Source: Bryoerythrophyllum caledonicum
Taxonomy: Eukaryota; Streptophyta; Bryopsida; Pottiales; Pottiaceae
NCBI GenBank assembly: GCA_963971425.1
Contig: OZ020515.1
Coordinates: forward strand, 20,456,637-20,520,636
Reading direction: 5' to 3'
Length of the DNA stretch: 64,000 nt
Below, one piece after another: positions 9,557 through 22,119 of this stretch. Under the pieces are notes generated by a model. The model was not told the DNA's origin, made no database searches, and saw only the letters and a program-made list of their open reading frames with translations. The translations under genes and the position numbers were made by a program. Position 1 is the first letter of the stretch, and each line of letters begins with the position of its first letter.

Positions 9557-11104
9557 ATGACAACGCAACGCATGCTTTCATTCGCAGGGATGGACCCCGT
9601 TGCCCACGACCGACGGCCACGCGCCCTACAACAAGTCTCCACTATACTCACTCGCAAGACGGTTGTTGCCTGGATGGTGGAAGACCGGGAGATTCATGGC
9701 AGCCGCGGATTGTATAGCCGAACGGTCCAAGCATTTTCAGAGCACTTCAAAGCTCAGCACGCCACGAACCTCGTCCGCGCCACCCGTTGGTGGGCGTTAC
9801 AAGACACTCTCTTACCCACTGATCAGCCCGTCCAGCCCGTTGCCTTATCATGCACTAGGAGTAACTTTGCCAAACGTAAGAGAGTTCTTAGCAAAGCGGC
9901 CAGCGGGCGGGGCCCACGACGGTCGGAGTGGGTCCAGTGGCTCTACCCGCGTCTCCTACAGAACTTTGAAGCATATAAACGCGCCGGAGTTAAGTTTTCT
10001 TCGACCCTACTTCTTGAACTCGGCCAATCACTTCTCTTAGGATTAGACTCACCTTATACGGTCCAGTCTAGAGATCCAAAGGATGGACGGCTATTAACGG
10101 ATAAGTTGACATCGTCGTGGATTCAACAATTCATGGATGTTAATAGCATTGTTTTACTATCTCAACGGGGCCGTTTGAGTTGTAGCCCGGAAAAAGAAGC
10201 ACAAATAAAAAAAAACACCGCACATCATTTAGGAACTTTACAACGAGGATTTCAATCGGGTGTTTTTGATGAAAATCTAGTCGAAAACCTAGATGAAACC
10301 CACTTTACAATTAACATGGACAACGGACGGGCTCTAGGATTTCGGGAGGACATTTCAGTTAAATATGCGGATGTTGTAGCCGGCGGAGAAGCAATAACTA
10401 TGGTTGTACGTATTTCAGGGGGGCGTAGATCAATCATAGAACCTCCAATGCTTATTTTCAGCAATGAAAATAGGAATTATCCTATCCGGGGTTTAGATGA
10501 CAACATCCCCGGAGTTTCTTACCGAACGGGACCAAAGGGTTGGATGGATCAAAGTATATTCCCACAATACTTTGAAGAACCTAGGGTATACCAAGCGGAC
10601 CCACACAACCGCATCAAATTCGTTTGGGTGGACAATTGTACGGGGCACAATTTAACCCCTACATTAGCGGCCGTTTTAGCACAAAAAAAAACCGTTTTGA
10701 AATACTTACCCCCGTGCGCAACCCACCTATGTCAACCGGCCGACACGTTTATAATTTCAAAGATCAAGGACGCTTGGACCAAACGATGGGAGCTCAAGAA
10801 AACCGAGTTAATTCAACCAGGCGTTTGGCAAAATAATGCTCGCGGCGACGGCCAATGGTGGGGCAAACTTTCTAATCCCGGTAAGCGTTTTTTTCTTCAA
10901 TTAGCGGCGGATTCGGTTGAAGATGTTAATCGCGAGATCGATTGTGATCACATATCATACGCTAGGAAATCTATGATAAGATGCGGCTTAGCATTAGGAT
11001 TAGATGGCACTTGGACTTCTAGCCAATTGTTTCCGCACTTGCAAGATATCATTGCAAAGCATCGTCCATACTTTGATGGACTAGAAGTGCCAAATTTGCC
11101 GTAG
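9557..11104 (+). CDS. Intact pogo-like DDE (DDE_1) transposase, 515 aa
   Basis: A single uninterrupted 515-codon ORF. The N-terminal ~180 residues are basic and Trp-rich (WVQWLYPRLLQNFEAYK), consistent with a CENP-B/pogo-type DNA-binding region. The catalytic core shows the first Asp in ENLDETHFTI (about residue 246), the second in FVWVDNCTGHN (about 359) and the third in HLCQPADTFIISKIKDAW (about 396). The last two are about 36 residues apart, as in the Tc1/mariner-pogo DDxD arrangement; CATHLCQPAD and the following KIKDAW are typical of DDE_1 proteins. There is no intron, stop or frameshift, unlike all surrounding transposon genes. Terminal repeats were not found, so the element ends are unknown. 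It may be recently active or held by selection. Confidence 0.85.
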   Translation: MTTQRMLSFAGMDPVAHDRRPRALQQVSTILTRKTVVAWMVEDREIHGSRGLYSRTVQAFSEHFKAQHATNLVRATRWWALQDTLLPTDQPVQPVALSCTRSNFAKRKRVLSKAASGRGPRRSEWVQWLYPRLLQNFEAYKRAGVKFSSTLLLELGQSLLLGLDSPYTVQSRDPKDGRLLTDKLTSSWIQQFMDVNSIVLLSQRGRLSCSPEKEAQIKKNTAHHLGTLQRGFQSGVFDENLVENLDETHFTINMDNGRALGFREDISVKYADVVAGGEAITMVVRISGGRRSIIEPPMLIFSNENRNYPIRGLDDNIPGVSYRTGPKGWMDQSIFPQYFEEPRVYQADPHNRIKFVWVDNCTGHNLTPTLAAVLAQKKTVLKYLPPCATHLCQPADTFIISKIKDAWTKRWELKKTELIQPGVWQNNARGDGQWWGKLSNPGKRFFLQLAADSVEDVNREIDCDHISYARKSMIRCGLALGLDGTWTSSQLFPHLQDIIAKHRPYFDGLEVPNLP

Positions 11105-11938
11105 GCAAATTAACCTATGTTATGTTTTTATTTTTTATAAAGTTGTGATTTACTTCCCTATCCGCCTATATATAAGTTCTTATGTTTTTCCAATGTATTT
11201 GTTGCACATGTTTCCTTTATCTAACCCCCCCAATTTTCTTATCAATTTTAAACCAAATACAATTCACAATTGTTGATTCTATTACAAGAGTAAAAAAAGC
11301 CAGAAATAACGTTTACTTCATATTTCAACCCTAGGACCTTACTTAAACTATATTAGTTAACTTGCTTATAAATATTCATCAACTTCCACCGTATGGATTG
11401 AAAGATTATGTTAATGAAGTAGAAAAATACTTCATTTCCTTTCTAGCATTATGATGATCAATAGACTTTGACTTTATTTCATGAAAAATAATTCTCTATA
11501 CGAAGTCTAAATTCATTGCCATCATGTCAATCAAGATATTAACTCCTTTTTCACCAATTTTTAGAAAAATAAATGAGGTGTAGCATATTTAAACAATTGT
11601 ACAAGAAATAGAGATTCAAACATTGTCAAATCACATTTTTATTAATTTGTGAACTTCATATTTTTTACAATGAAAATCCATACAGTCAATTTAAATGTTT
11701 GCATCACATCTTGTAGTAGAAAAGTACAAAGTGATAAACTTGAAATTCTCTAAGTTTTATGCGGAGAATAAGAAGTATTCTAGTACCATGACCCACAATG
11801 TGATAAACTGTTTGACATCGCTTAAAACTTTAATTTTCACTAGAGACAAGATATCTATTTCGACAATATTAAAGAAAATAATATTACTTGTATTGAAAAT
11901 TTCACATGAGAAGGTCGCAAAAAAAGTTTTCGGAATTA
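11105..11938. other. AT-rich intergenic stretch
   Basis: Strongly AT-rich DNA between the pogo-like ORF and the MULE transposase remnant. No coding region, RNA gene or clear repeat was recognised. Confidence 0.5.
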
Positions 11939-14916
11939 TCAACACTCAAAAGCTTCCAAGCATTCAACCATGCAACTGCGCTTAGACCTCAGAATTGCCT
12001 TCAGTAGCGAGTGGTATCCTTCAATGGCGGCATTCGTGTTGTGAGCAGCCTTCTTCATCTTCCAGACACCGACAACCCACATATGAACCTTGTTCCCCCA
12101 CTGCCTCTCCATGTAATCCCAAAAAGCCTTCTCCTTTGGCCACGCGCTTCTTGGGGTTCTCAATAGTTGTTTTGCCCATTCGATCATGGAATCCTCGCCC
12201 GATGGACTTGAATCCCGAGCGTACATCATCCACTAAAGATCCCTCAGGATGTCCGCTCGCATCATAGGGTCCTTCACCTTGGTACATGCGTGCTTCTCCC
12301 ACGCTCGTCTTACATGCCACAAGCAAGGAAAAATCTTTGTTCTAGGCCACACCTCCCGAAACATTACACGACAGTGCTTTGGGACTCAGCGTTACAAGTC
12401 TGTATACGTTACATGATACATGACGCCAATGACACTCAAGAGGTGCTCACCAGAGGAAATTGATCTCTCCCTATGCACAATCCACAATGAAGACGTTTAG
12501 TCGCCATCCCGGGCTGTCGCGGCACATCCTGTCTTTCAATGCCTTCATCCATGGAGAGAGATCTTCTTGCGAGCATCATCCTGTCAGAGCAAACACAACG
12601 GGAAGATTGTTGTTCCACTTGTCGAATACCATGATCGTGTAAAACAAAAATTGGGGACATGTTCTAAAATTTAATTTGCACGCCGCAAGGGAGGAAGTAA
12701 AAATAGACCTGCCCCGAATTAAACCCTATAACACTGAGTCTGATTGAATCCCAAACCCGGGCGTCTCGTTAGAAAATATCACACGGATTCTACCACTGGC
12801 AAAGATTATCGGATATTTTGATTTTATTACCGACCTGGCAACATGCCAATACAATCTAGCAACACGTCAGTACATGTAACAGCCATAGCAAGAAATGCGC
12901 AATCACTAGCCATAACCGAAAGGTAATGTTTCACAAACACCAACACGCAAAATTATTTAAATCATGCTTTGTGTAACATTGAGTCCTAGAAACTGACATG
13001 AAACATGTAACACCGAGTCTGTGCAGCACTCATTCATAGCGGCTACTCATGAGCATCACTGTTTCAACAACACGCGTCACTAATGCCAAGACCCCCCTCA
13101 TGCAATACAAAAGCGTAGTAGTGCATAACTAGAGTTTTGTTTTTGTCATCACGTCCGCTCATTGAGTAATTTTGTAACACTGGTAACGCCATTCTGCGAT
13201 TGCTTTCAAAGCTACAAACAAACAGACGATGTCTTACACCACAGAACACAAAAGTTAGTGCACATACCTTCTTCTCGTTAGCTCCAAATGTGGCACCCAC
13301 CGATACACCTCCCTTGTTGTCATGCAAGACCATCATCTTACGTTGCCATGGAGTTTGAATCCTTAACGTGAAGGGCATGATGTCCACCGACAACTCCCCT
13401 AGGACGTGATACCCGGTCTTGTTGTAGTAGAACACGCTCTCTAGGTGACTTTGCCGCCACATACAGGCTGACTACGCATCGTTCGGGTGGAGCATGTAAG
13501 TCTCCATTGCTATTTTCTTTGCAATGTTACCAATGTCCTGGCCGGTTATCATCATGTCGCGGGTGACTTCCTCGCCTCGTTCAACGACATTGCAAAGAAA
13601 TCAGAAGTGCTTCGCCATAATTTGTGACGGCGTCATCCGGCTACGCAATGTGTCAGCAACCCACAGTCTAACTTCGTTTGACAAATGCGCGGAATGAGCA
13701 CATCTATCCCCTATCCTAGGCTCACCGTGCACCCTGAGACCGTCGCGGTTTACGTGGTCGTTACTTATAATTGCAACTTCTATAATATGAGGGGCATGAA
13801 GGAGTTGTTTCACCTAGAATGAAGCCTGACAACCCTTCTTCATAGAGCAACCCCACTGCTTTTTCAAGTCTCGTTCAGCCTTTTGAACTTCCTCCGCAAT
13901 TTCCCCCGTCCCCGTTGATACAATCTCTGGAGTGACTTCAGGATTTGAACATGGCTTAAGAACCTCACCGATGTCGTCCTCTGACGCCCCTTTTTGGACC
14001 ATTCCTTCTGGCAGTCTTACAACATTGTCCGTGATAGTTGAGACGATGCACGGTCTAGCATCATTTATGTGAAATTCAACCTCTTACTGCCCTCGGTCGC
14101 AACGCACAGACTAAGCAGACGGATTGGCGGAACCAAGACCATAAGCTCCCTTCTCTCCGGTCGCAGTGTTACGGACCTTACTAAAGTATGCCACTGCCTG
14201 TAATAGAGAAGACATTTGGAAGCAACCGCTTTCACTAGCCAAAACCAGCATCAGTAGAGAACCTTCTGGCACGGCATGGAAAACCCGTGGTTTCCCCGAA
14301 GCCTTTGCCTTTGTAGCAACCCGCGGTTTATATTTTTGAACCACCTCACGACGCGCCTGTGAAACACTGTCTACCGCTGTAACATTGCAATCCACGTCGG
14401 AGATGGTGGGTCGTTCTAAACCCGAGTACGTTGGGTTCTCCCTTGCTACTAGCACAAGGAAATCCGATACCACCTCGCGCTTCCGTGGGCCTCTCTTTTG
14501 TCCACGTGCAGCTCTTTTGAAAAGAGTAGTAGCATCAACCAGGTCCGCGTTGAGGTCAAATGTCATTGTCACCGCGTGCAAACGCCTCTTGCGTGTGGCC
14601 CTTTTTAAAAGAGGTGGCGCATCAACTAGAGCCACGTTTAGATCAAACCCCGTATTCACTATGGTCACACTCCTCTTGCGCAAAACCCGCTTCCGCGCAA
14701 CCTTCTTTGGTGAAGATTTATGTGTATGCTCCGCCGGACCTTCGACGATCCAGGACATAGCGTCGGGGCAATCTTGAGCGGGTTGCTTCTTGTGGCCTCC
14801 CTTCTTCCGGCCAATCCTGGCGCGCTTCGGACCTGCTTTTTACAATTTGCAACGCCGAAGGTGCCTACCGTCGGGCTGACCATTTTTCTACATGACTTGG
14901 ACAACAAGTCCTCCAT
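11939..14916 (-). pseudogene. MULE (MuDR-like) transposase pseudogene, family 1
   Basis: Successive minus-strand pieces match the transposase at 56.2-60.3 kb. 14758-14111 is a basic N-terminus with two FDLN repeats. 14002-13601 has SMKKGCQASF, a stop, then SNEVRLWVADTLRSRMTPSQ. 13462-13064 has the first catalytic region (GGVSVGATFGANEKK). 12650-12440 reads IMVFDKW, NVFIVDCA with a stop between. 12326-11939 reads TKIFPCLWHVRRAWEK and NTNAAIEGYHSLLKAI. The introns or gaps contain TGTAACAC words. At least three in-frame stops and frame changes disable it. The SWIM finger expected after NTNAAIEGYH is missing, so the 3' end is truncated. Confidence 0.8.
14540..14700 (-). repeat. Duplicated FDLN-containing segment in the transposase N-terminus
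   Basis: The minus frame has two related segments of about 38 residues. Each runs from (A)VT, through FDLN(V/A)(A/D)LVDA, to LLKRA or LFKRA, followed by a basic cluster. The duplication is also visible in the DNA (TTTTGAAAAGAG at 14514 and TTTTTAAAAGAG at 14602). Confidence 0.7.
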
Positions 14917-15599
14917 AATGTCCTTGACAAATCCTGAAAAATCCTCAAGTCCATACTTGTAGCAATATCTACGTGTTGAACGTGTAATTTAATTAGATAA
15001 ATAATGGGGAATCAGATTCACATTCACAAAGTTTGAAACATTGGCTGGCTTAAAAAGGCAACAAACCTCCTCTTAACAAGTCCGGTGGTTGGGGTAGGCT
15101 TCGGCTCGTCTCTCCACAGACGAACCTCTTGACACACGAATGTAGATCTCCCCATCCTTGATGACGCCTCCATGCCATGGACGAAATTGGCCTAACGTGC
15201 AATCGAGATAAAACACTATTGCATGGTGATGGCCCTCCGATGAGCACTGCAAGGTGGTTGAATGCAAACCTCCCACAACAACGCTCCTGGAAAGATCAAA
15301 CTCTCGGGAGGATTTTGAACCGAAGCTTCAATGTGTTCCAACTCCTTCACATCCGCCTCGGATGTAGTACAGTTTGCATATGCACCCATTGGCCTGCGCC
15401 TAGAACGCCTACCAATCATCTTCACCTTATTGTGCTCTGTAGTACTGAAGGCTGTCTAGACGATCAAATAAAACTATAGTGGATGCTTCGCCCTAAAGAT
15501 TTGAACCTTGATTTAGGCAACGGAAACGTTGATTACTTATCCAGAAGTGGAACCCTAAACTTGAACAGTGGCGACCAATGTAATAACAGTTGACTTATC

Positions 15600-16075
15600 A
15601 TGGTTCTGCACAAACTATAGTGACTATAAACTCTAAACCTGAAACACTGCCCGGCCGTTACTATGAATGTAACACTGCTGCCCGCAGCCCTAGCCATGAT
15701 CCTGGCGGCTGAAACACTACGTGCTTACGAAACGGCGGCGGCCAAAACCCTAGTAGCGTCGCATCCAATGCCATGAACCCTAATCTCTAAATATAATACA
15801 GGGGTGCATGGTGGGCGCGGCCATGGGTGCGTGGGGCCATGGCGGGCATGTGCATGCCGGCGTTGGGATGGTGGGACACTGCTACGGATGAGATGCAACA
15901 CTACGAGTCGCGATCGGGACCGGGGCCACTGCGGGACCTCGACCCGTGATTTGGGACCCAGACGTATAGAACATTGTTCCCGTGCTGGAGTTACCCGCTC
16001 CGGTGAAACCAAGTTTGACGGGGCCCGGGTCCCGTGGAGACCAACGCCAGTGCGGCGGGGGCCCACCATCGTTGC
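15600..16075 (-). repeat. MULE outer-end segment (inverted partner of 23235-23720)
   Basis: About 470 bp match the reverse complement of 23235-23720, including runs such as GCCCGCAGCCCTAGCCATG and CTGAAACACTACGTGCTTA. The match ends sharply on the gene-island side after GTTGGTCTCCACGGG and fades gradually on the element side. It is interpreted as an end region (long terminal repeat-like TIR) shared by two family-1 elements. Confidence 0.75.
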
Positions 16076-16133
16076 ATAACAAATAGCACTCTCCTTTTCG
16101 TTATAATGGGAGAATTCCATGATTTTGGGAAAA

Positions 16134-16164
16134 TATAGTTCAGGTCACGTCGACCTAAACTATA
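16134..16164. repeat. Short palindrome
   Basis: TATAGTTCAGGTC and GACCTAAACTATA face each other across five bases (12 of 13 paired), about 60 bp outside the MULE end. Function unknown. Confidence 0.55.
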
Positions 16165-16449
16165 CCCAGAGATTGGGTACTTCACTGAAACTGGACAAAA
16201 CAACCAATCACCTAAATTTTCAAATGGCCATAACTTACTCAAATTTTGTCCAAATTAGGCATATGAGGTGCTTTTTGACATCTCCCAAAATAACAAATAT
16301 CGTGTTAAAGTACTGAAGACTACAAATCTGAAATTCTCTGCTGGTGACCTCCATCTTCCAATTCATTCGATTGCCTTCTTTACGTATCTTATAAATGAAT
16401 TCAGTTGCTTTTGCCAGTGTCTTGATGTACATCTGCATTTTGGGCCCAG

Positions 16450-17050
16450 GACTGCAGTACCTTCACGTCGGGTGCCAACCAGTAATCTTCCACCGTGACG
16501 TCAAGAGCAACAGTGACAAACTGGTTGCGAAAGTTGCGGATTTTGGACTGTCTAAGTCGGGGAAATATTCAAAGGACAACGTCACGCATATGTCGACCTC
16601 GGTGAAGGGCACCTTTGGTTACCTTGACCAGTGTGAGCACCCATGATGCTCTTCTGCTGGAGAACGAATATCTGTTCTGACCTAGAATGCCATGTTCGAA
16701 AGTCACAGAAGTTCCTTTCCAGTTTCCAGGGACATCATGTAACACAATCTCCACTTCGATGCATTGTAGGTATTGGGTATGTGTAATAACTTTTGAACTC
16801 GACCTGACTTTCTTCTATTACCATAGAAATCACCAATGTTTCTTCAACGACATCAGGTGAGGCCATACCTGGAGACGGCGCCATCGAGGAGGTCGTGGAC
16901 CCGGCGCTATGCGGGCAGTACAACCTGGAGGTGCTGTGGAAGGTGGCGGACCTGGCCATGCAGAGCGTGGAGCCCAAGGGCAAGCACCGCCCCAACATGA
17001 GCACCGTCGTGCATGAGCTCCGCTCCGCCGTCGCCATCGAGAACAACTAG
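16450..17050 (+). pseudogene. Receptor-like kinase relic (C-terminal kinase pieces)
   Basis: After a plausible acceptor (GGGCCCAG at 16442-16449) the plus frame reads [20 protein letters not shown] and then [17 protein letters not shown] and [13 protein letters not shown]. These are the catalytic and activation segments of a plant receptor kinase of the malectin/LRR type. The NILLD part of the catalytic loop is lost. After an unrelated stretch, 16870-17050 gives AIEEVVDPALCGQYN, LAMQSVEPKGKHRPNMS and the stop at 17050. The N-terminus, ectodomain and most of the N lobe are absent, and the two pieces are not joined by an open frame. It is a truncated relic next to a MULE end, possibly left by the rearrangement that placed the element here. 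Confidence 0.8.
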
Positions 17051-18030
17051 TCCTCGTCCATCATCTCCCCCCCCCCCCCCCCCAGCTGCAGCACATGGTC
17101 AAGACGATGCGCCCGCTTTCAGGTTCGACATTCCTGATCGCTGATCTCCAGTACGGGCTATCAATGCTCGGTATCACCATCGCTACATACAGTGTGTGCT
17201 TTAGGAAGAGACAACTCTTCACCTGATAACATTGAGTTGACATGAGTTGACGTTGATTTATGCCGCATCAACTCGCTAGAGAAGCTACACAGAGCTTTTC
17301 TTGATAATCTGTTTTACAGTGTTGGCAGTCTTGCTTCATTGCTGGAGCTCTGGGAGATTGGGAGTAGAAACTGACCATCGACCTTGTTGCAGGCCGAGTG
17401 ACAGAGCTCAGACATGTAAAATGCTGGCTCCGAATATTGGCCTGGGTTATACCGGAGCTCCACAGGTGCCTCCCACAAATTCTGTCTCTACAGTGGCTTC
17501 TGTTCCAACTGCCACGAGCCCAAATATCTGAATCCCGGGAAGGTACCAAGGAAAAGTAACACCAGATGTTAAGTTGAGGTCAGCTCACCACAAAAGTACC
17601 TCACCTTACCTACGTTTCCAGTCAACCAGATTCAGCAACTATATGTCCAGTATGTGCACATATACACAAGGGTCAGTCCTCATAAGAGAAGTTGTGTCAA
17701 AGTCTGCTCTTACACATTCCAGTCTACACAGGAGACAAAATTTCAACGAAGGTTCTATTGAACCAGTCGCATGAGATACGCAACAGCCTGCCTTCCGGGC
17801 TATGCAAGAGATTCTCCACAAGCCTTTTCTTATGTACAGATTGAGATGCTAGGTTACAAAAACTAACCCCGAGTAGACTACAGTAACAACATCAAAAAGG
17901 GTGCAGTCCTCATCTATACACAAAGGATATACTCACCTATCAAAATGAAGTCGCCACTGAGTTTCTAAGGCAGTCCTCAAAAGCATGTCACCCTGGCTGA
18001 CGCTTGAAAAAGTACATGTACAACCATTTC
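17051..18030. other. Intergenic stretch with a 17-C run
   Basis: Holds a homopolymer of 17 C (17067-17083) just after the kinase relic, then DNA without a recognisable gene. The part near 18030 is presumably the 3' UTR and terminator region of the minus-strand RAD5A-like gene. Confidence 0.5.
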
Positions 18031-21000
18031 TCACAAGCGCATGAGGAGCTGCACGTCCTGGATGCGCATCAGGCGCTGCTGCTCAGCGGAACGCTTCTCA
18101 AAGGCGTAAGTGGCGAGCTGGCGCTTGCGCTCCTGCAGCTCCAGGATGCGGTCTTCAATGCTGTCCGCCACAATGAGCCTCACCACCGTCACGTCCCGGG
18201 TCTGGCCCAGCCTGTGAACGCGGTCCATGGCTTGCTCCTCCACCGCCGGGTTCCACCACGGGTCCACCATGTACACCCGAGAAGCTGACACCAGATTGAG
18301 ACCCACCCCTGCAGCTTTCAAACTCAGGAGAAAGACAGTCGGACTGTCCGGCTCCTTGGAGTGAAACGTTGTCAAAGCTGCGTGCCGCTTCTTGGACGTC
18401 ATTGAGCCATCCAAACGTACGAAGCGAAACCCTGCGTCTGTTAGAGGCCCCTCCAAGCAATTCAGCATCTGAGTGAACTGAGAGAAAACTACTGATTTTT
18501 CACTGGGATCTTTCGCCCGGGCCTCAACCAGGAGCTGGATGAGGGCGTCCACTTTGGCACTGGACTTTACTTCGGCTGCTGATGGATCTTCTTCATGTGC
18601 ACCACCTTCTTCTTTGGGGGCTGCCATGAGATCTGAGGTGATGAGCCTGGCACGGCACATGGGGCACTGCTCCTTATTGCGTAGCAGAGACTTCTCGATG
18701 CACCTCTGGCAATAGACGTGGGCGCAGGGCGTGATCACTGCGTTGGTGGGCTGGTTCAGGCAGATCGCGCAGTCGAAGTCCGCCCCGCCCTTGATAATGT
18801 CCAGGAGCTTCTCAAGCAGCTCGGGTGGTGGCACGCTTTTCAAATCTGTAAGAAAGTTAAGAAAAAAACTACTATTAGCCATGAAGAAGATAATTGAAAA
18901 GACGATGAGAAGTAGATAGAGACGATAGAGTTGTTTGACAAAGATACCATGAGCTTTGACCTCTTTTCTCAGTTTATATATAATCAGCTCAAAGAGGAAA
19001 GAGGCGGCTAAGATTCATGGTACAGCATGACCTCTCATTCCCTCTTCTCAAAGGCGGCTAAAACTACCTGAAACTTGAGTTTAAAAACCACCAATCTCTG
19101 AGTAAAAAAAGACTTGTATTATAAATCAAACAATCGGTATCTTATAGAGACTATGAGTGACTTTACAAACAACTCAAACATAAACTTTCTCAAGGCGGCT
19201 AAAACAAGTTCTAAGTTGAGCTTAAGGACCACCACGCTCTTTCATTGCCTGAGTTGAAGGATTCTAGTTGAGACACCATCAAAGCTCTTAGCTATTTAAA
19301 GTAAACAAACTCTAGACTGGTATCTTATAGAAACTGTGGGTGACTTTACAAATGATCAAATAACACTGCAAAAGGAACTCTCTGGTTAGAAAATGGGCGT
19401 GTTTACCTTTTTGATTGAGTTCTGCAGCAAAGAGCTGAGTGTAAGCCGGGCAAAGGCCCGAGTGATCGCAAATCTGTCGCAGGCGCAGGATGATCTGCAA
19501 CACCGTGGCGTAATTTTGCAGAACAGTCCCACTCTTCATGAACCGCTCGATCACTTCTTTCCCGGTCTCTTCCACTTTGTCGTAGAGTTCGCGGTCTTCC
19601 GGAGTAAGTTCTACAAAGTGCATCGAGATCGTCTTCCTCGGAAGCTCCACTAGTCTTCGTCCATCGACTTGCATGTCCTTTGTCCTTCTTAACGCAATCG
19701 CCTTAATAAGTGCCTGCAAAACATCGAAGATGACCATCAGAGCAGATTCAGGTTCCAACTCCATCCTTAAAAATATCAGGAAATCGCTTCAAAATTGGAA
19801 GCCAAAAAACTGGAAGCTCATGATTATTCCATGAGTTCAATTGTAGGTCACAATGTTTCAAGACCAAGACCAGTACGTGCTGACACTCAAATTACGCCAC
19901 AGAATAGAGGATCTACACATGATTATTCTGTAACTCTAATTGTATGTCAAAAAGCGTTTCAAGACCAGGTTTCAAGACCAGGTTCAGGATTCAGGGTTTT
20001 ACAGTGTAACCGCTCATCAGGAATAGCGGTACAGTAGATTAGATTCAGAAATATAAGAGAAAAAACCACGGCGATGAGAAGGTACAAACGAGATGAGGAG
20101 CTGAACCAACAAAAGGATTCCATGACTTAGACTGCATATCAGAAACGGTTCAAGACAGTAGTATAAGCCCTCATCAGGAATAGATTTGATTCAGGTTCCT
20201 TCTCAAAAACATGCAACCATGCAAACAAGAAGAGTAGCTGAACCAACCAAAGGATTTCCATGACTTAAACTGCAGGTAAGAAACGTTTCAAGACTGTTCA
20301 CAGTGTAAGCGCTCAACAGGGATAGATTGGATTCAGGTTCCCTCATAGAACATGCAAACAAGATTAGGAATGACATAGTTCTTTTTACCTGCAGTCGGGC
20401 CAGCCCACTTGGATCACCATTAGTCAACGGTCGCTCCAAAGTTCGACGCCAATACGAGCTATCATTTAGAGGCTCCAACCGCAAGAACTGCATGAGACTG
20501 AACAGATCCCTCGCAGTATTCTGAATCGGCGTCCCAGTCACGGCCCATCTGCGCTCAGCCTTGAGCGCCACCACGGCCTTGGTCTGTTGCGCGGAGGGGT
20601 TCTTCACAAGATGCGACTCATCCAATATGATACGCAGCCAATGCACCTTCTGCAAAGGCGTGTGCTCGCCTGCCCCTTCCGTAGCCAGGATGTTGTATGT
20701 TGTGAGCACAATATCGAAATCGCTCAAGAGCTTTGAGTCTCTAATCCTGAAGTTATGAGGCACAACACACCATGAGTTTCACCTCTTTTCTCATTTCAAA
20801 AACGGGGCTAAAATGAGTTCTAGTTTGGATATGAAAACCACCAAGCCCTCCTATATCTAAGAGTGACGAGAAAGCAGGATATGTGAACCAAAAGTGGGCA
20901 ACCTTCAAGTGTCTTTACAAAGAACTCATAACCTTCATGCATGAAACATGTGCCAACAAAAATATATATACAACAAAGGGTTGGAGTGCACACTCACCTG

Positions 21001-22058
21001 TCAGGACCATGATACAAATACACACTCAAGCTCCCAGGCGCCGTATGCTCCTCGAGTTGCGTCACCCAATTCGACAACACGGACACAGGGCACACAATGA
21101 GAGTTGCTCTTGGTCCATTCCGCACAGGAGCAAAGCACTCCTCCTCTCCCACCTCCTCCTGCACTCGCCGCTTCTTCTTCGGCCTCTCCAACACATCCGC
21201 CACAGTGCGATTCACCTTCACAATTGGTGGCAGCTCTCCTCCAGGTCGATTTGTCGCAACAAGCGCCAGCAACGCCAAAGTCTTGCCCAACCCCATGTCA
21301 TCCGCCAGAAGGCCGCCCCGCAAAGGACTCGGGCGCGACCCAGTCGAAAAATTCGTGATGGTATTCTTATACATCACATTGTTGCGTATCTTCTGAGAGG
21401 TCCAGAACGGGGGCAAACTCAAGGAGTTTTCCGTGCGTACCATCCACGCTAACGCCTCCTTCTGATGTGAAAACATGGTGGAAGTGATGGTGGAAGCCGG
21501 TTCCATGATGAAACGATCACCTGCGCCTTCCACCAGCCCTTCAAAGACCGAATCTAAGCTCTGCCGCTGTTGTTTTGGATTAGGATCATTCCTCCTCTCT
21601 CCAGGGTTCAAACCCCCCACGTCTGTCTGTAATGGGATGCCTGCGTTGCGGAGGCGCTGCTTCACGGCGTTTTCAGAGAGGGCGTTGCTAAAGATGTGCA
21701 CCAAGCATGGCATCCTGTACTTGTTTTTGCTGCCATGGGGAACGATACCCTCGATCAAGGCAAGCGAGTCGTCCACGAGAGGCGCAAGGTGGCAGGCCTT
21801 GTAGCGCTCGATGTGGCCAATCTGGTCGCCCAGGATGTTCACCACCTGGATGGCGTTGCAATCGTAGGGGTTGTGCGGCTCCCGGATCAAGCGTACCATC
21901 TCCTGGTCGGAGACGCGGCCACTGTAGTATTGCAGGCCTACGACGTTCACCTCGACAAATCCCAGGAGGAACTTGTCAGCATTCTCATCAGATTGGGTCA
22001 CGGACTCGTCGTCCTCGTCGAGGTCGGCTTGGGAAAATGTTCCGCCTCTCATCCCCAT
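18031..22058 (-). CDS. RAD5A: RAD5/HLTF-type SNF2 ATPase with HIRAN and RING domains
   Basis: Four exons join in frame: 22058-20998, 20746-20389, 19713-19407 and 18845-18031, all with GT-AG introns. Order of domains: HIRAN ([31 protein letters not shown]); SNF2 helicase with [13 protein letters not shown] (Walker A), [10 protein letters not shown] (DEAH-type box) and [12 protein letters not shown]; a RING finger inserted in the helicase ([20 protein letters not shown]); then the helicase C domain ([27 protein letters not shown]). This is the complete family layout, about 846 residues, acting in the nucleus in fork-restart and error-free post-replication repair as a ubiquitin ligase and DNA translocase. 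An in-frame ATG lies at 22115, but TTTTCAG just before 22058 looks like an acceptor in the leader, so the later ATG was chosen. All key residues are present. Confidence 0.93.
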
Positions 22059-22119
22059 CTCTGAAAACCTTGAATCCTTGTTGTGAGTGATTGCTCCTGT
22101 TTCATACAACGTCAATCAG

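Larger units (their letters stand above)
11939..16075 (-). mobile_element. Family-1 MULE, copy C, with transposase remnant
   Basis: A minus-strand element. The transposase remnant occupies 14916-11939. The outer end lies near 16075, where about 470 bp (15600-16075) match, in inverted orientation, 23235-23720 at the outer end of copy B. AGTGTTACA words or close variants occur in its non-coding parts (13174, 14165, 15669 and several one-mismatch forms at 12725-13010). The inner (low-coordinate) boundary is uncertain because AT-rich DNA follows the transposase end. Confidence 0.7.
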
